Origin: Schizosaccharomyces osmophilus
Taxonomy: Eukaryota; Ascomycota; Schizosaccharomycetes; Schizosaccharomycetales; Schizosaccharomycetaceae
DNA: 64,000 nucleotides
Reading direction: 5' to 3'
Assembly (NCBI RefSeq): GCF_027921745.1
Contig: NC_079239.1
Location: forward strand, 2,817,501 to 2,881,500
The translations under genes and the position numbers were made by a program. Of this stretch, positions 20,766-31,800 are shown one piece after another. Under the pieces are notes generated by a model. It saw only the letters and a program-made list of their open reading frames with translations. It did not search any database and was not told where the DNA came from. Numbering within the stretch: position 1 is the stretch's first letter; the number at the start of each line of letters is the position of its first letter.

Positions 20766-21177
20766 TTTTTATAAAACTTTTAATTTTAGAACGAACGACT
20801 AACCGCTTTTTGGGATTTGGTTACAGTGGGGATGTATATGGAGTCCCTTGCGAGTCTATTATAGAAAATGCTGTACATAAACAGACCAAAACCTACTAGT
20901 AATTTCCTGTAGAAGCTATTTTAATAAAACTTAAGTAAGTTATAAATACATATATATATATATATATATATATTAGTCTTTACTGTAAAGTACGAACCGA
21001 TTCTGTATGCAATAGCTTCCAATCAAAAAACCTCCATACAAACACTACAGTTCGTCTCGTAGACATATCTCTTTTTGCTGCAAAGATTAAAGGTAAAACC
21101 AGAATATCTATTACCAAATGATCTAGATCCTTTCAAAAAAACTAAAATTCAAAACAATCTAAAAGAAAAAAGCTTCT
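20766..21177. other. spacer with TA microsatellite
   Basis: Between the divergent-free tail-to-head genes erv14 and the Arc1-like gene, both on the minus strand. It contains the TA repeat at 20950-20973 and the erv14 promoter. No gene is seen. Confidence 0.5.
20950..20973. repeat. TA dinucleotide microsatellite
   Basis: About twelve tandem TA/AT units with no interruption. Confidence 0.9.
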
Positions 21178-22443
21178 TTAACTCAAAGTACCGTTGACGA
21201 CAGTTTGCGCCTTACAGAAACCAAGCTCCTTTTTATCCTTGACGAATAACTTATGAAGTCCTTGGTCGTTCTTGAATCCGCAGAGTAGATCTTCACCGCT
21301 GGAAAAGCCAGGCTGAATAGTTTCCCAAACTTTACGCTTGGGATTCAATTGAGATTCAGGTTCAGTGTTGTCAAAGCCTTCAAAAGCAAGACGGTCACCA
21401 GCCTCAGCACCTTCAGGTGGGAGCACAAACTCAACAACAGAATGGTCAGGTGAAGAAGCACAAAGAACCATAGCTTGGGACTTAACACTGCGCATATTGA
21501 CGGGCTTTAAATTGGCAACTACAACAACCTTACGCTGTTGCATCTGTTCCAAAGGAATATACTTAACCAAACCACTACAAACAGTACGGGGTCCCTCGGC
21601 ATCACCACAATGGATTGTGGAAACGTACAAACTATCAGCATTGGGATGTCTGACGGCCTTTTCAATGAAACCAACACGAAGATCAATCATAGAAGGAACA
21701 GGAGCCTCAACCTTGGGAGCTTCCTTAGGAGGCTTATCCTTCTTTTCTTTCTTATCGCTCTTCTCCTTCTTCTTTTGCTTTTCCTTTTTAGCAGCCTCGA
21801 TCTCAGCACCAGAAGGCTTTTGAGCTGCCTTTTCTCCCTTTCCATTCTGCTTTTCTTCGCTCTTGCCCTCCTTCTTGTCCTTCTTAGTGACAGTAGGACG
21901 TTGAATTTTGGGGGCATTCAAATCCACAGCAACCAGCTCCAAACCGATACTCTTGGCAGTTTCCATAACATCCTCTTGATGTTGAATAAAGTCAAACCAA
22001 CGGGCAACGCTATTTAACTTGTAACCCTCCTTGGCAGATAGACCAGAAATAACGGAATGAAGACGGACATACATGGTAAGGTCAGCAAGTGTAATACCAG
22101 CATCTTGAGCAATAAAAGTAGTGTTTTTTAAGGATTCATTAAGCGTCTCCAAAATTTCTTGAGAGTTGGCAGATGAAAAAGCCTTGGTTGTCCATTCGAA
22201 AATTTGGGCTTTTTCAAAATCGCTAGATCCTAACAACTCTGGCTTTTTCTCAGATGCAGCTTTAAATAAAGCATTTACAGGTGCTTGTTCATTATCCTGA
22301 ACGGGAATATCTAAGAACTTAGAAGCAAATTTCACCTCTGTCGACATTTTGCTGAAAACCCGATACTGGTGGTGAGGAAAAGACTGTATACAAGCAGGTC
22401 TTAACCTAAGGAAGGTATTGTTTAATGTTCTGAAGCAATTCAT
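21178..22443 (-). CDS. Arc1/AIMP1-type cofactor of methionyl- and glutamyl-tRNA synthetases
   Basis: The protein has three parts. First is an N-terminal GST-like fold (residues about 33-170), which binds the synthetases. Next is a lysine-rich linker (KKEKQKKKEKSDKKEKKDK, about 195-245) that binds tRNA. Last is a C-terminal OB-fold of the Trbp111/EMAPII type starting IDLRVGFIEKAVRHPNADSL, with VVVVANLKPVNMRSVKSQAM. Such cofactors hold tRNA and tRNA synthetases in the cytosol. Two in-frame starts are visible. ATG 22443 gives 421 residues with a 32-residue arginine-rich, acid-free leader (MNCFRTLNNTFLRLRPACIQ) that looks like a mitochondrial targeting sequence. ATG 22347 (MSTEVKF) gives 389 residues and has A at -3, while the first has T at -3. 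Leaky scanning could thus make both forms. I avoid the name arc1 because in S. pombe it means another gene. Confidence 0.92.
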   Translation of the reverse strand: MNCFRTLNNTFLRLRPACIQSFPHHQYRVFSKMSTEVKFASKFLDIPVQDNEQAPVNALFKAASEKKPELLGSSDFEKAQIFEWTTKAFSSANSQEILETLNESLKNTTFIAQDAGITLADLTMYVRLHSVISGLSAKEGYKLNSVARWFDFIQHQEDVMETAKSIGLELVAVDLNAPKIQRPTVTKKDKKEGKSEEKQNGKGEKAAQKPSGAEIEAAKKEKQKKKEKSDKKEKKDKPPKEAPKVEAPVPSMIDLRVGFIEKAVRHPNADSLYVSTIHCGDAEGPRTVCSGLVKYIPLEQMQQRKVVVVANLKPVNMRSVKSQAMVLCASSPDHSVVEFVLPPEGAEAGDRLAFEGFDNTEPESQLNPKRKVWETIQPGFSSGEDLLCGFKNDQGLHKLFVKDKKELGFCKAQTVVNGTLS

Positions 22444-22753
22444 GAAAAGTATATTAATGATATTAAGAAGTTTTCTTTTGACTTTTCAAATATTGTTTGT
22501 GCCTTTTCTTTCTTAGGAATCGTAAATTCTGTAGGGAGTATACGTGTTGAGCTGGCATGGGTTTCTTCTTATTATAGTAAACATTCTTAGTTTGTGAGCA
22601 TTCTTGCAATTTGAAAGAAGCGAAAGAATGAATCATTAATATTGAATTTTGGTGAAATTCATTAGGTCAAAATGTCTCAAGAAATCGCATGCTGTGTACA
22701 TGTGTTTTTAGTTATTCTATATCTATTTAGTTATTCTATATCAATACAATAAA

Positions 22754-23377
22754 TCATTTTCTATAGAGAATGATATTGTCAGAACCGAATGTGACAACGT
22801 TCGCACAATCATGATAAAGGGCTTCAATATTAGGAGGCTTCTGACTATGATAGGTATTGAGACACGTTAGCCAAGAGCGCTGTATATCATAAAACAAGGT
22901 TTCATAAGAAATATCTTTTGTACCACCGTTGAAAGTATCGACGATTACATCCACGGGTTCATCTGGAAGACAACGATGTCCGTTGTGATGTAAAGCTTCC
23001 AAAACATCAATGAACGCTTGCCTCAGCCGTCGTGAGCTATGAGAACGAATCACTGCACTTTTGTGAACTCCTTTCTTCCCAGCTCTAATGGATAAACGGA
23101 TAGGGCTACCGCTGTAATGCAGGATAGGATATCGAAACGGCTTTGAGTTTAGTCTTTCTATAAAGGAAAATAACCAAATCCTTGGAATACAATACATAGT
23201 CATATAATTTGATCTCGCCAGCTTCCGTGTTGACCGAATAATTTGCATTTCTTCAGGACTGATCTTTAGTTTAGCCAAGTTTCCTATAGGCAAGGGGTTT
23301 GTATTTTTCCCCTTTAGATTTCGAGGCACATATTGAACCAAAGGTTTGAAAACATGGTTGACAATATGCCTAGACAT
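22754..23377 (-). CDS. mitochondrial RnpA-like protein (predicted)
   Basis: The 207-residue protein starts MSRHIVNHVFKPLVQYVPRN, a basic leader suited to mitochondrial import; upstream frame lacks an ATG. Its core resembles the bacterial RNase P protein RnpA in order and spacing: a hydrophobic strand (RYPILHY), then IRLSIRAGKKGVHKSAVIRS (residues 94-113) leading into SRRLRQAFIDVLEAL, which parallels the RnpA RNR region (KKVGKAVVRNRVKRRLREAF), and a last strand-helix VDVIVDTFNGGTKDISYETL (142-161) parallel to DLVVIARPGAAELSFAEL. In RnpA this fold binds the RNase P RNA and pre-tRNA leader. The second Arg of the RNR motif region appears as His/Ser here. Whether it works with a mitochondrial RNase P RNA or in the mitoribosome is unknown. 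The similarity is by eye. Confidence 0.55.
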   Translation of the reverse strand: MSRHIVNHVFKPLVQYVPRNLKGKNTNPLPIGNLAKLKISPEEMQIIRSTRKLARSNYMTMYCIPRIWLFSFIERLNSKPFRYPILHYSGSPIRLSIRAGKKGVHKSAVIRSHSSRRLRQAFIDVLEALHHNGHRCLPDEPVDVIVDTFNGGTKDISYETLFYDIQRSWLTCLNTYHSQKPPNIEALYHDCANVVTFGSDNIILYRK

Positions 23378-23923
23378 GAAAAAAACGAAGGATCCGCTTG
23401 TTATGTGTGAGCAAGCATTCAAAATATTTAACCCTTTAATTTTCTTGTTCAACAATCTTCCCTTCTACTGTATTATTTTTTTGTAGAGGATTGAATTTCG
23501 GGATACGATCTACGTCGAAAAAACGAAAATTTTCCAAGTGTTGTAGCATGTATATACAATGTCAACAAGACACAGTTATGCACAATGTATGAACAGTGAA
23601 ATCATATTGAGAAAGATTTTAGTATTAAAAGCTTGTTAACTCCAATTTCATTCTCTAATTACCACTGAAGAGTAGGAAATTGTACTTTTTAAACCAAATT
23701 AAGTAGTGAAATCCATGAAGTTGATTAATAGGAGAAAATTAAGTTTCAATAGAATTAAAGAACGATTTTATTTTTTCCTTTACCAAAAAAAAAGAAACTA
23801 AAAGTACTGAAAAAAAAATCAAGAAGACTACCACAAATGTGAAAGTAAAGTTTAAGAACGCATTGACTGTTTCAATACTTTCCTTTCGAGGTATATAGGT
23901 ATTAATTTGAAAATTAACAAGGA
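23378..23923. other. spacer between mmd1 and the RnpA-like gene
   Basis: AT-rich; it contains the mmd1 3' region and RnpA-like promoter (both minus strand). Nothing else is seen. Confidence 0.5.
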
Positions 23924-24880
23924 TTATGAAGGAATTTTAGGGATATAAGCATATTCCAAATCATTAGATTGTTCATGCTTCATCATATCAAGGGCGACAG
24001 CGCAGGATTCAGCGACAACACGGACATCATCCTTGGAAAACTTTTCCAAAACAGGAAGACATTCTTCAGTAGCAATTCCACCCAATGCCTCCGCAGCCTC
24101 GTGTCGAACCATGTCCACTTCTTGAGTGTTTTCCAAAACCTCAATGAGAGCAGGAACAGAATGAGGATGCACCATTTGACCAAAGACGAAAGCAATCTCA
24201 TGACGGAACAAATCAGAAGGATCTTCAAATCCTTTGACTAAAGCACCAATGGCTTCCTTAGTACCAATGTTGCGCAAACGAAACATGACACGGTAACGAT
24301 GAAACAAAGGGAGATCTTGGTCAACCAACTCGGATTTTAACTTCTCAATCTCCTTGTTCACATCATTAATAGTGTCAGGCATAGGAGGAGCAGGATCCAC
24401 GATATTGTCGTACATGCTTGGAGTAATTTTTTCATTGTTTTTGTCGAGACCATTCTTCCATTGAATGCGAGCAATAGCCAATTCACAAGTTTCCCGAATA
24501 GGAGCCAAAGGATCGTTTTTGTAATAGGTTTCCAATACTGGCAAACTCTTAGTAAAGCCAAGAGCACCCAATGCTTCAGCAGCTTCATGACGAACCATGA
24601 CTTGCTGGTGAGGATCTTCGACAATTTTTGTCAAAGGCTCTATCGCATATTCCAAGCCGGATTGTCCCAAAACATAAGCCATTTCATGCTTCAGTAATTC
24701 GGATTCATCACCGAAAGCGTTATACACGGCATCAATAGCGCGTTTGTCTCCTTTTTGGGACAAAGCATTCAAACTGAACAAAGCACGATAGCGAAAAGGT
24801 AACTCGCTTTTTCCATCCTTGTTGACAAGAACACGTTCAAGCTCATCGATCACTTTTTGATCTACTGCATGAGACGACAT
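23924..24880 (-). CDS. mmd1: deoxyhypusine hydroxylase
   Basis: The 318-residue protein is built of HEAT-type repeats in two halves. Each half ends in the metal-binding signature: HEMAYVLGQSG then VRHEAAEALGALG in the first, and HEIAFVFGQM then VRHEAAEALGGIA in the second. These four HE pairs hold the di-iron centre. The enzyme completes hypusine formation by hydroxylating deoxyhypusine on translation factor eIF5A. Mutants of the S. pombe gene have abnormal mitochondria and microtubules, hence mmd1. The start MSSHAVDQKV is chosen because it is the first ATG and gives the expected family length. Single exon. Confidence 0.96.
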   Translation of the reverse strand: MSSHAVDQKVIDELERVLVNKDGKSELPFRYRALFSLNALSQKGDKRAIDAVYNAFGDESELLKHEMAYVLGQSGLEYAIEPLTKIVEDPHQQVMVRHEAAEALGALGFTKSLPVLETYYKNDPLAPIRETCELAIARIQWKNGLDKNNEKITPSMYDNIVDPAPPMPDTINDVNKEIEKLKSELVDQDLPLFHRYRVMFRLRNIGTKEAIGALVKGFEDPSDLFRHEIAFVFGQMVHPHSVPALIEVLENTQEVDMVRHEAAEALGGIATEECLPVLEKFSKDDVRVVAESCAVALDMMKHEQSNDLEYAYIPKIPS

Positions 24881-25863
24881 TGTATAAAACTTCACGCACG
24901 AAATTGGATTTTTTTCTTGTTAGATATAAGTATATTTCCAGTCTATAACCAACCTAAAACCCTGAAATAAATAAATCAAAGAAGCGCTTCTTCCGAAAAA
25001 TTTTTCAATTCTATATTCTGAACCGAAACAATTAAATGCACAATTCTTTTCCCTTTAAGAAATTTTTTATTTTATTATATTTTGGAATTTTTGGGATTTT
25101 TGGAAGTAATTTTTCAACCAAGCACTTTTGTGAGGTCGTGTTGGAAAGACAAGTGCATTTCTACAGTGACTTTGAAATTAATACCCGTACCTAACCTCTT
25201 TCTTCCAATGAATCAAAGTATAAATAAAACCACGCCATCTTGTGACAGATGAAGAGATAATAATTTTTACTGGAAATGGGAATATCGCAGGGAATTCCAA
25301 GACTTTTCGAATGGCCAGTTTCTTCTAATAGGATCGTATAGAGAAATTTGGCTACAGTTTTTGGACTTACAAGCTTCTTTATTGTATATATTCAAATGTT
25401 AATTATTGCTGCCTAGTTTTTGCTTTGAAACGAAATTACAGGGACAATTTTGATGGTATACGAGAAACGAAGTGGGAAAGGATTTTAACTCTTGCGGTGA
25501 AGAATTTTTTCCTTATAATTATTATCAATTCGGAAATGGAATTGGTAATGGACTTGTGATACCGTAGTAACTAGTTTTTGGATGTGAATTATATCAACCC
25601 ATTGTCTCTTTCATCATGTCTGTGTACATTCTATGAACAAAATTTTAAAAAAAGCATTGAACTATGGATGCTTTTTTGTTTTATATGATTTCCCTTTCAT
25701 TGGTTTGGCTTTCTTTGTCTTTGGTTTCTTTGTTCATCCTTTCTGGTATTATGGACTGGCTCTTTTTCTATATAGGTGTTTTCATGGTCTATTGCCAGCG
25801 ATATTTGCATTCATTTCTCATTTTCTTTCTTTTTGTTGAAATATTTATATTTTCATTTTTGTT
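24881..25863. other. mmd1-dhc1 divergent intergenic region
   Basis: A 983-base shared promoter region. The T-rich hydrophobic-looking open frames at 25633-25867 overlap the start of dhc1 and are most likely leader sequence. I see no clear FLEX site, although dhc1 is a meiotic gene in S. pombe. Confidence 0.45.
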
Positions 25864-28800
25864 ATGACAATTCCCTTAGAACGAACGTCCATAGCCAGCT
25901 CAAATCTAGACATATCTACCACAAGGACTGGTGCTCATAATATTCTGGACTATCTGAAACAAGCTATTAGTATTACATGTTCAATAGATCAAGAAGTAAC
26001 GTTTGCTGAAATCTCGAAATGTGAAGAGTTTACAGATGCTTTTGCTTGTTTTCTGCAAGATTCAGACCAACTGTATCTGTACTTATTTGGTGTTTTAAGC
26101 TCATCACCTTCGGAAGCTGGCTTGCATGATCTAAAAATCGACAACTGGATCTTTCATATTGACTACAACTATACGGTGAAATCAGATTCTGATGTTGTTC
26201 TCGTTTTTCTCAAGCAAACAAAATATATGGATCTCACGGCTCATCTACAAAAGCAGTTGGTTTTTGCTCACCTGCCTTTATCTGCTCGCCATAATGACAA
26301 TCCTTTTAATTCCTCTATTAACACCGTTCATAGTTACGTGAAATATGTTTTAGAGCCGTTTTTTGTCAATTGTGCCAAAGAGACGCCTGAAAAAACAACC
26401 AATACTTTACCAAATTATAATTTACAATTAAGTAACACAAAGAAGGTTTTTACTGAGCTTGAACTCTCCCTTGCCAACCTTCAAACTGATCGCTCAGTTC
26501 CCCATGTGATACTATACATACATCCTGTTATAAAGGAAGCTATCCATCAGTCCGAAATTGAAGATGCAGATCTCTCTGTCCATTGCATTTCTTCCGATAC
26601 TTTATCAAACCCAAAATTTTTGAATTCGTTAAACGTAACCGTTCATTCTTGGATCAACAACATAAACCAACTTGTAGAGACTTCTCAAACGAAAGAACAA
26701 GGGTCAACCTCACAGGAAATTAGGTTTTGGCATTCGTTGTGTCTATCATATAACGAAGTATATAAACAATTGACGGGCCTACCGGTCAAGTTCACCTTGG
26801 AGGTATTGAATTTTGCTAAGCGTTTCCATACAACTGCTTCTTTTTTGAACAACACTAACTTACGCGCACAATCGGACACAGCAAACAGAGTTGCCAGTTT
26901 TTTGGTAGATATTCCTTTATCCTCGATTCAAGGCGCATCTTCTCTGGATTCTCTTCATACAGCCATAATGTCAGTACATACTTATTTCATGAAACGATGG
27001 AAAAGTTCGTCTTATCCATTGTCGCGCACTATCACTTTTTTGAACTGCCTTGCTGATGATTTTGGTTCGAAGCTTACAGAAATACTAGACTCTGACTATT
27101 TGTTGGCTATGTCTTTTACAGACTTTCAGCACAATTTATCTATTGCTTTGAATGTGTTGACGACGTGGGACTCTAATAACAAGGAATTTTTACTATTAGT
27201 AAAACATACCCTCTCTAAGCGGAAAGAAGCTTACGGAGCTATCTGCTTGAACGAAAAACCAAAGTTTTTGTCGAAACGACTACTGTCCATGCTACTTGTA
27301 AGAGAAACCCATGAAAGTTTAACGGTTACGCTTTCATCTCTTTCATCTTCCGATCAAGATGGTGTAGAGCTTTTCGAAACTGTTTCTGACTCTCAGTTTT
27401 CTTCGTCTCTAGATTTATTCCGAAATGTCGATGTTCTGGATATCACTGAAGATGGAAGAAGGAAGTGGAATCTGCAAGAGTCAAAATTCGGTGATGTACT
27501 TTCACAATTTGACAGTCAATTTATATTTTTTATAAAGGAAAAATTTAGGTCTTGTGAAAATACTACCCACTTGATTTCAACGTTTTTAAAGTATAACACT
27601 TTGCTAATGCGTCCGAAGATAAGAAATGCAGTTCGGGAATATCATTTGCAGCTTATAAACGGTGTAAGCCATGATGTGGTCACCTTAAAGTCTCGTTTTA
27701 CCGACGTTACTTCCGACTTGGAACTCTTCGCTATGCACCAACTTCGCGATATTCCTCCCGTTTCAGGTGCTATCATGTGGTCTAGCCAGGTAACTCGAAG
27801 ATTACAGAAATACTCTACTCAACTTGATATAATTTTGGGTAATGATTTGGCGACCTACAATGAAGGAACAAAGCTAAAATCAGAAGCTCAATCACTGCAG
27901 AAAAGGCTTAATCCTCTTGTCATTTATAAAAACTGGTTAAATAGTTTGTCCTTAGATGTGTTTGATTTTACTACTCCTATCTTTAAAATTATTCCCGTAA
28001 CGGAACTGAATTGTTTGGAGATTTCGGTTACTCTGGACTCACAGCTAATGATGTTAATAAAGGAGTTCAGGACTCTTTCATCAATGGGGTATGAAGTTCC
28101 CGAGCGTTTCTCAAAAATAATATCTAATTCCCAAAAACTACAGTCCATTGCTGCTAATCTCTCGAGCTCAGCCAAACTCTATAATCAGTCAGCTAAGGTT
28201 GTTGAAACTTCATCGGTTCAAAAGTACCTGCTTACCGAGGTAGAAAACAAAATTCAGAGTCATATATCTGAAAATTTGTTTTTAACATGGGAAGACTTTT
28301 TAAACGATCAGACTCGACAAAGTGAAAAAGAATCGGGAAACAATTGTACAGATATTTCTGGTCCGCATGCATTTATTTATCAATTAAATTCCCTAATCAA
28401 CATATATTGCTCTAAATATGAATCGGTTGTGCGTACTTGTTCCGAAATAGATAGCAACTTAATACGGCTCGAAAATGATGAGTATGTGTATGAATCTTTC
28501 CTTGGTTTATTAAAGGAAATTCAAGTGATAGTTGATCGTTTATATGTTGATGGATATTCTAACCTTCATAAGGTTGTGCTAATTATTAACGAAAGGATCC
28601 AGAATATTTTAATTATAAAATTAAAAAGGATATTTGATAATCTTTCCCTGTTACTAAAAACAACTGATGATAACCACATCACTAACTTAGTTACTTCAAG
28701 TCTTTCAATGAAAAGATTGTTAGATAAAAGTTTGATTTTGCAGCCGATTTCTTTGACATCGAAAAATGGTGCTATATTACTTGAGCCTTCCCTTCAAGGT

Positions 28801-31800
28801 ATATTAACTTCGATATTTGACATGATAAATTACCTCTTTTCATCAGTTAAAAACCTTCCTGCTATCTATTTACGTGGTTATCCTACCAGTGGAGGGGTGT
28901 CTGAGTCAAAATCCGCAATTTTTATAAAAACTCTACAAGCTTTGGATGCTGAAGTGGTGAATTTATTGAATGTATGCTCAAATGCGCTTGTTGATATTAA
29001 GAGGTACATTACTCCTTTAGAACGATATCAAGTTTTTGATACTCGACTTTTGGATAAGTTCTCGACTGTCTCTTTACAGCAGAATGATTTTTTTCAGCTC
29101 ATTCAATATCTTGCATACACGAAAAGGACCCTCAGTGAAATAGATGATGAGGTTAGATTTGGGTTATTTAAAGTAGACCTTGTGCCATTTAGAAGCCGCA
29201 CGACTTACTCTCTTTCTAAATGGATGGAGTTCTACTTTGAGCTATTTTCACAAGAATTATTTGATTCTGTACAAAATTTCCGACAGAGTCTTTCTCACTA
29301 TAAGGATTCGTTACGTAGTATTAAATTAGGTGATTGGAAATCAGTCAAAGAAGCAAATGAGTCTGCCTCGAACTTGGAAATTTCTTTGAATTTTAAGAAG
29401 ACGGCGCTAACACTGTTAGAACTAGTGAGGTCGACTGAAAATATTTTCAAAGACACAAATTATCGTCTTTGTAGTGGTTGGACTCCTTATGAGCTAATGT
29501 TACATGAAATAGATCCTTATTTTATTGCATTGGATGAAGTAAATGTTTATTATACTAAAAATAAAAGCAAGTTGATTGAATTTACTCAAAACTCAAGTGG
29601 TGATCTAAGAATCAAATTGGCTTTGTTCTTCTCCAATTGGGATTTAGAGAAAACTCGTTTGCATGAACTTGACCTCGAAACGTTTTCAGCTGTTCTGGAA
29701 AACTATTCAAAGGATTTTAATTTTATAATCGAGCTCTTGGGGGACCAATGCCAACTAGAAAAATCGCTAAGGATTCCTACCAGTGAATTTAGCGATACTT
29801 CTAAATGTTTTAACGAAATTCTCTCATATAAAGAATTGTTATTTCTTATTTCGGAAAATGTAAAAGTTTTGCAAGTATACGAGGAAACTCCCTGGTTGCT
29901 TTTAGATTGTCAAGTTTTCGAGAAAGAACTGACCGATCAAACGAAGGAACTGGATAAATGTCCGTCGAATATAAAATCTTTGGTGCCTTATGCTAAACTT
30001 AATACAAAAATAGCCGAAATTTTATACGTTATGCCTTTGCTACGTGAATTGAAAAGTAGTCATGTCGAGAAAAAACATTGGCAAAGGTTATTATCAGCTA
30101 TAGGAATCGTACAAAACAATTCTTGTGAGAGTTGGAAATTAAAGGATGTATTGGGACTCAAGTTGGCCTCACATTTCTCTTTGGTTAAGGACGTGATAAA
30201 GGAAGCTTCCGAAGAAGCAACTATTCGGAATTTATTGCAATCAATCTGCATGAGCTCTGAAAGTTATGAATTTCAATTTCTCCTTTACGATAACAGAACA
30301 TACCTATTGAAAGATAGCGATAAACTATTATCCGACTGCGAAGAATGGATTGATCAGCTGAGCTCTATTAAATTATCTGAAAGTTATAGTCAGGTAAAAG
30401 GTTTAACTGATGATTTAACTGACAAACTAATTGACTTGCTTGATTTCCTTAATATTTGGGTGGACGTCCAGCAACATTGGACGTATTTGGACGGCGTTTT
30501 TTCGAAAAACAAGGTATTCCAGTCTTTATTACCTCAAGCTGCTGTTGCTTATTTTAGGTCAACAAAGTCTTATACTCAAGGGATCAACTTACTTCTTTCT
30601 TCAAAGGGAATTGAAGGATTTCATAAGCTGCAATCACCAAAAGACTTCGCTGATACTTTACTTCGTTCCTTAATTGATATCAAAAAATTGTTGATAGAAT
30701 ACTTTGAAAGTGAAAGATTAAAATTCCCTCGTTTATTTTTCTTAGGTGATGAAGACTTATTGGAGCTTGTCTGTCATATCAACGATGAAGCTATTATGGA
30801 CAAGCATATTGGTACTTTGTTCCCTGGGATAAAAAGGCTCATCATCAGTCAAGAGGATGATACCATTGAAAAACTTGTTACAGATGAACATTTAAGCTTA
30901 GTACTTTCTTCACCAATTAGAATAAAACAAGAATCCGGCTGCTTCGAGTGGGTCAGCTTTATTGAAAAAGATATCAGGAGCGTGCTTCTAAAAACTTTCG
31001 GTGTAGCATATTCTAATTTTAACAAAGATTATGATATTAACAATTTAAATGCTTGGTTCCCTGTCTGGTTGAAGTCATTTCCCAGCCAAATATTGCTACT
31101 TTGCTTTCGTTGTTATGCAAGTCATGCCTTAAAGGAAGGAATCAAAGAGAAGGAACTCACTTGCTTTGATAGTTTGTTAAAACAAGGGATTGAATGGCTA
31201 AGTAAGTACGCAATTGATGAAGAAAATGTGATTTTGCGGAAAAAAGTTTTATTGTTCATCAACGAAAAACTACATTATAGGTCCTTAGTAAAAACGCTTA
31301 TTGACAATAACTATAATGATTATTACTGGTTCCGTGAAATTAAATGTTCTTACCAAATTGACGAACGTGGTAAGCCTTCTATCAATGTTGAAATGTTTTC
31401 GGTTACTTGTCCTTACACGTTTCATTATGTGCAAATTGAGAGTCCTTTCGTTTATACAGAACTAACAAGGGAATGTTTCTCAACTTTGATACATGCCATT
31501 CAGTTGGGCTTCGGGGGTGCTCCATCTGGACCTGCAGGAACAGGAAAAACCGAAACAGTAAAGGCACTTGGTGCTTATTTGGGGCGATATGTTTTTGTAT
31601 TTAACTGTGATGATTCTTTCAATTATAAGGTAATTCGCCGAATACTAACTGGTTTATGCCAGCTGGGTGTCTATGCTTGTTTTGATGAGTTTAACCGATT
31701 GAATCCTGGAACGCTGAGCTCCGTATCCCAAGATATTCAACTAATACAAACGAATTGTAAGAGGGGATCTAAAGCTTTACTACCAATCAATGGCCAATTG

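Noticed and set aside
25633-25867. Hydrophobic ORFs just upstream of dhc1
   Set aside because: Low-complexity T-rich frames that look like membrane segments by chance; they overlap the dhc1 start.
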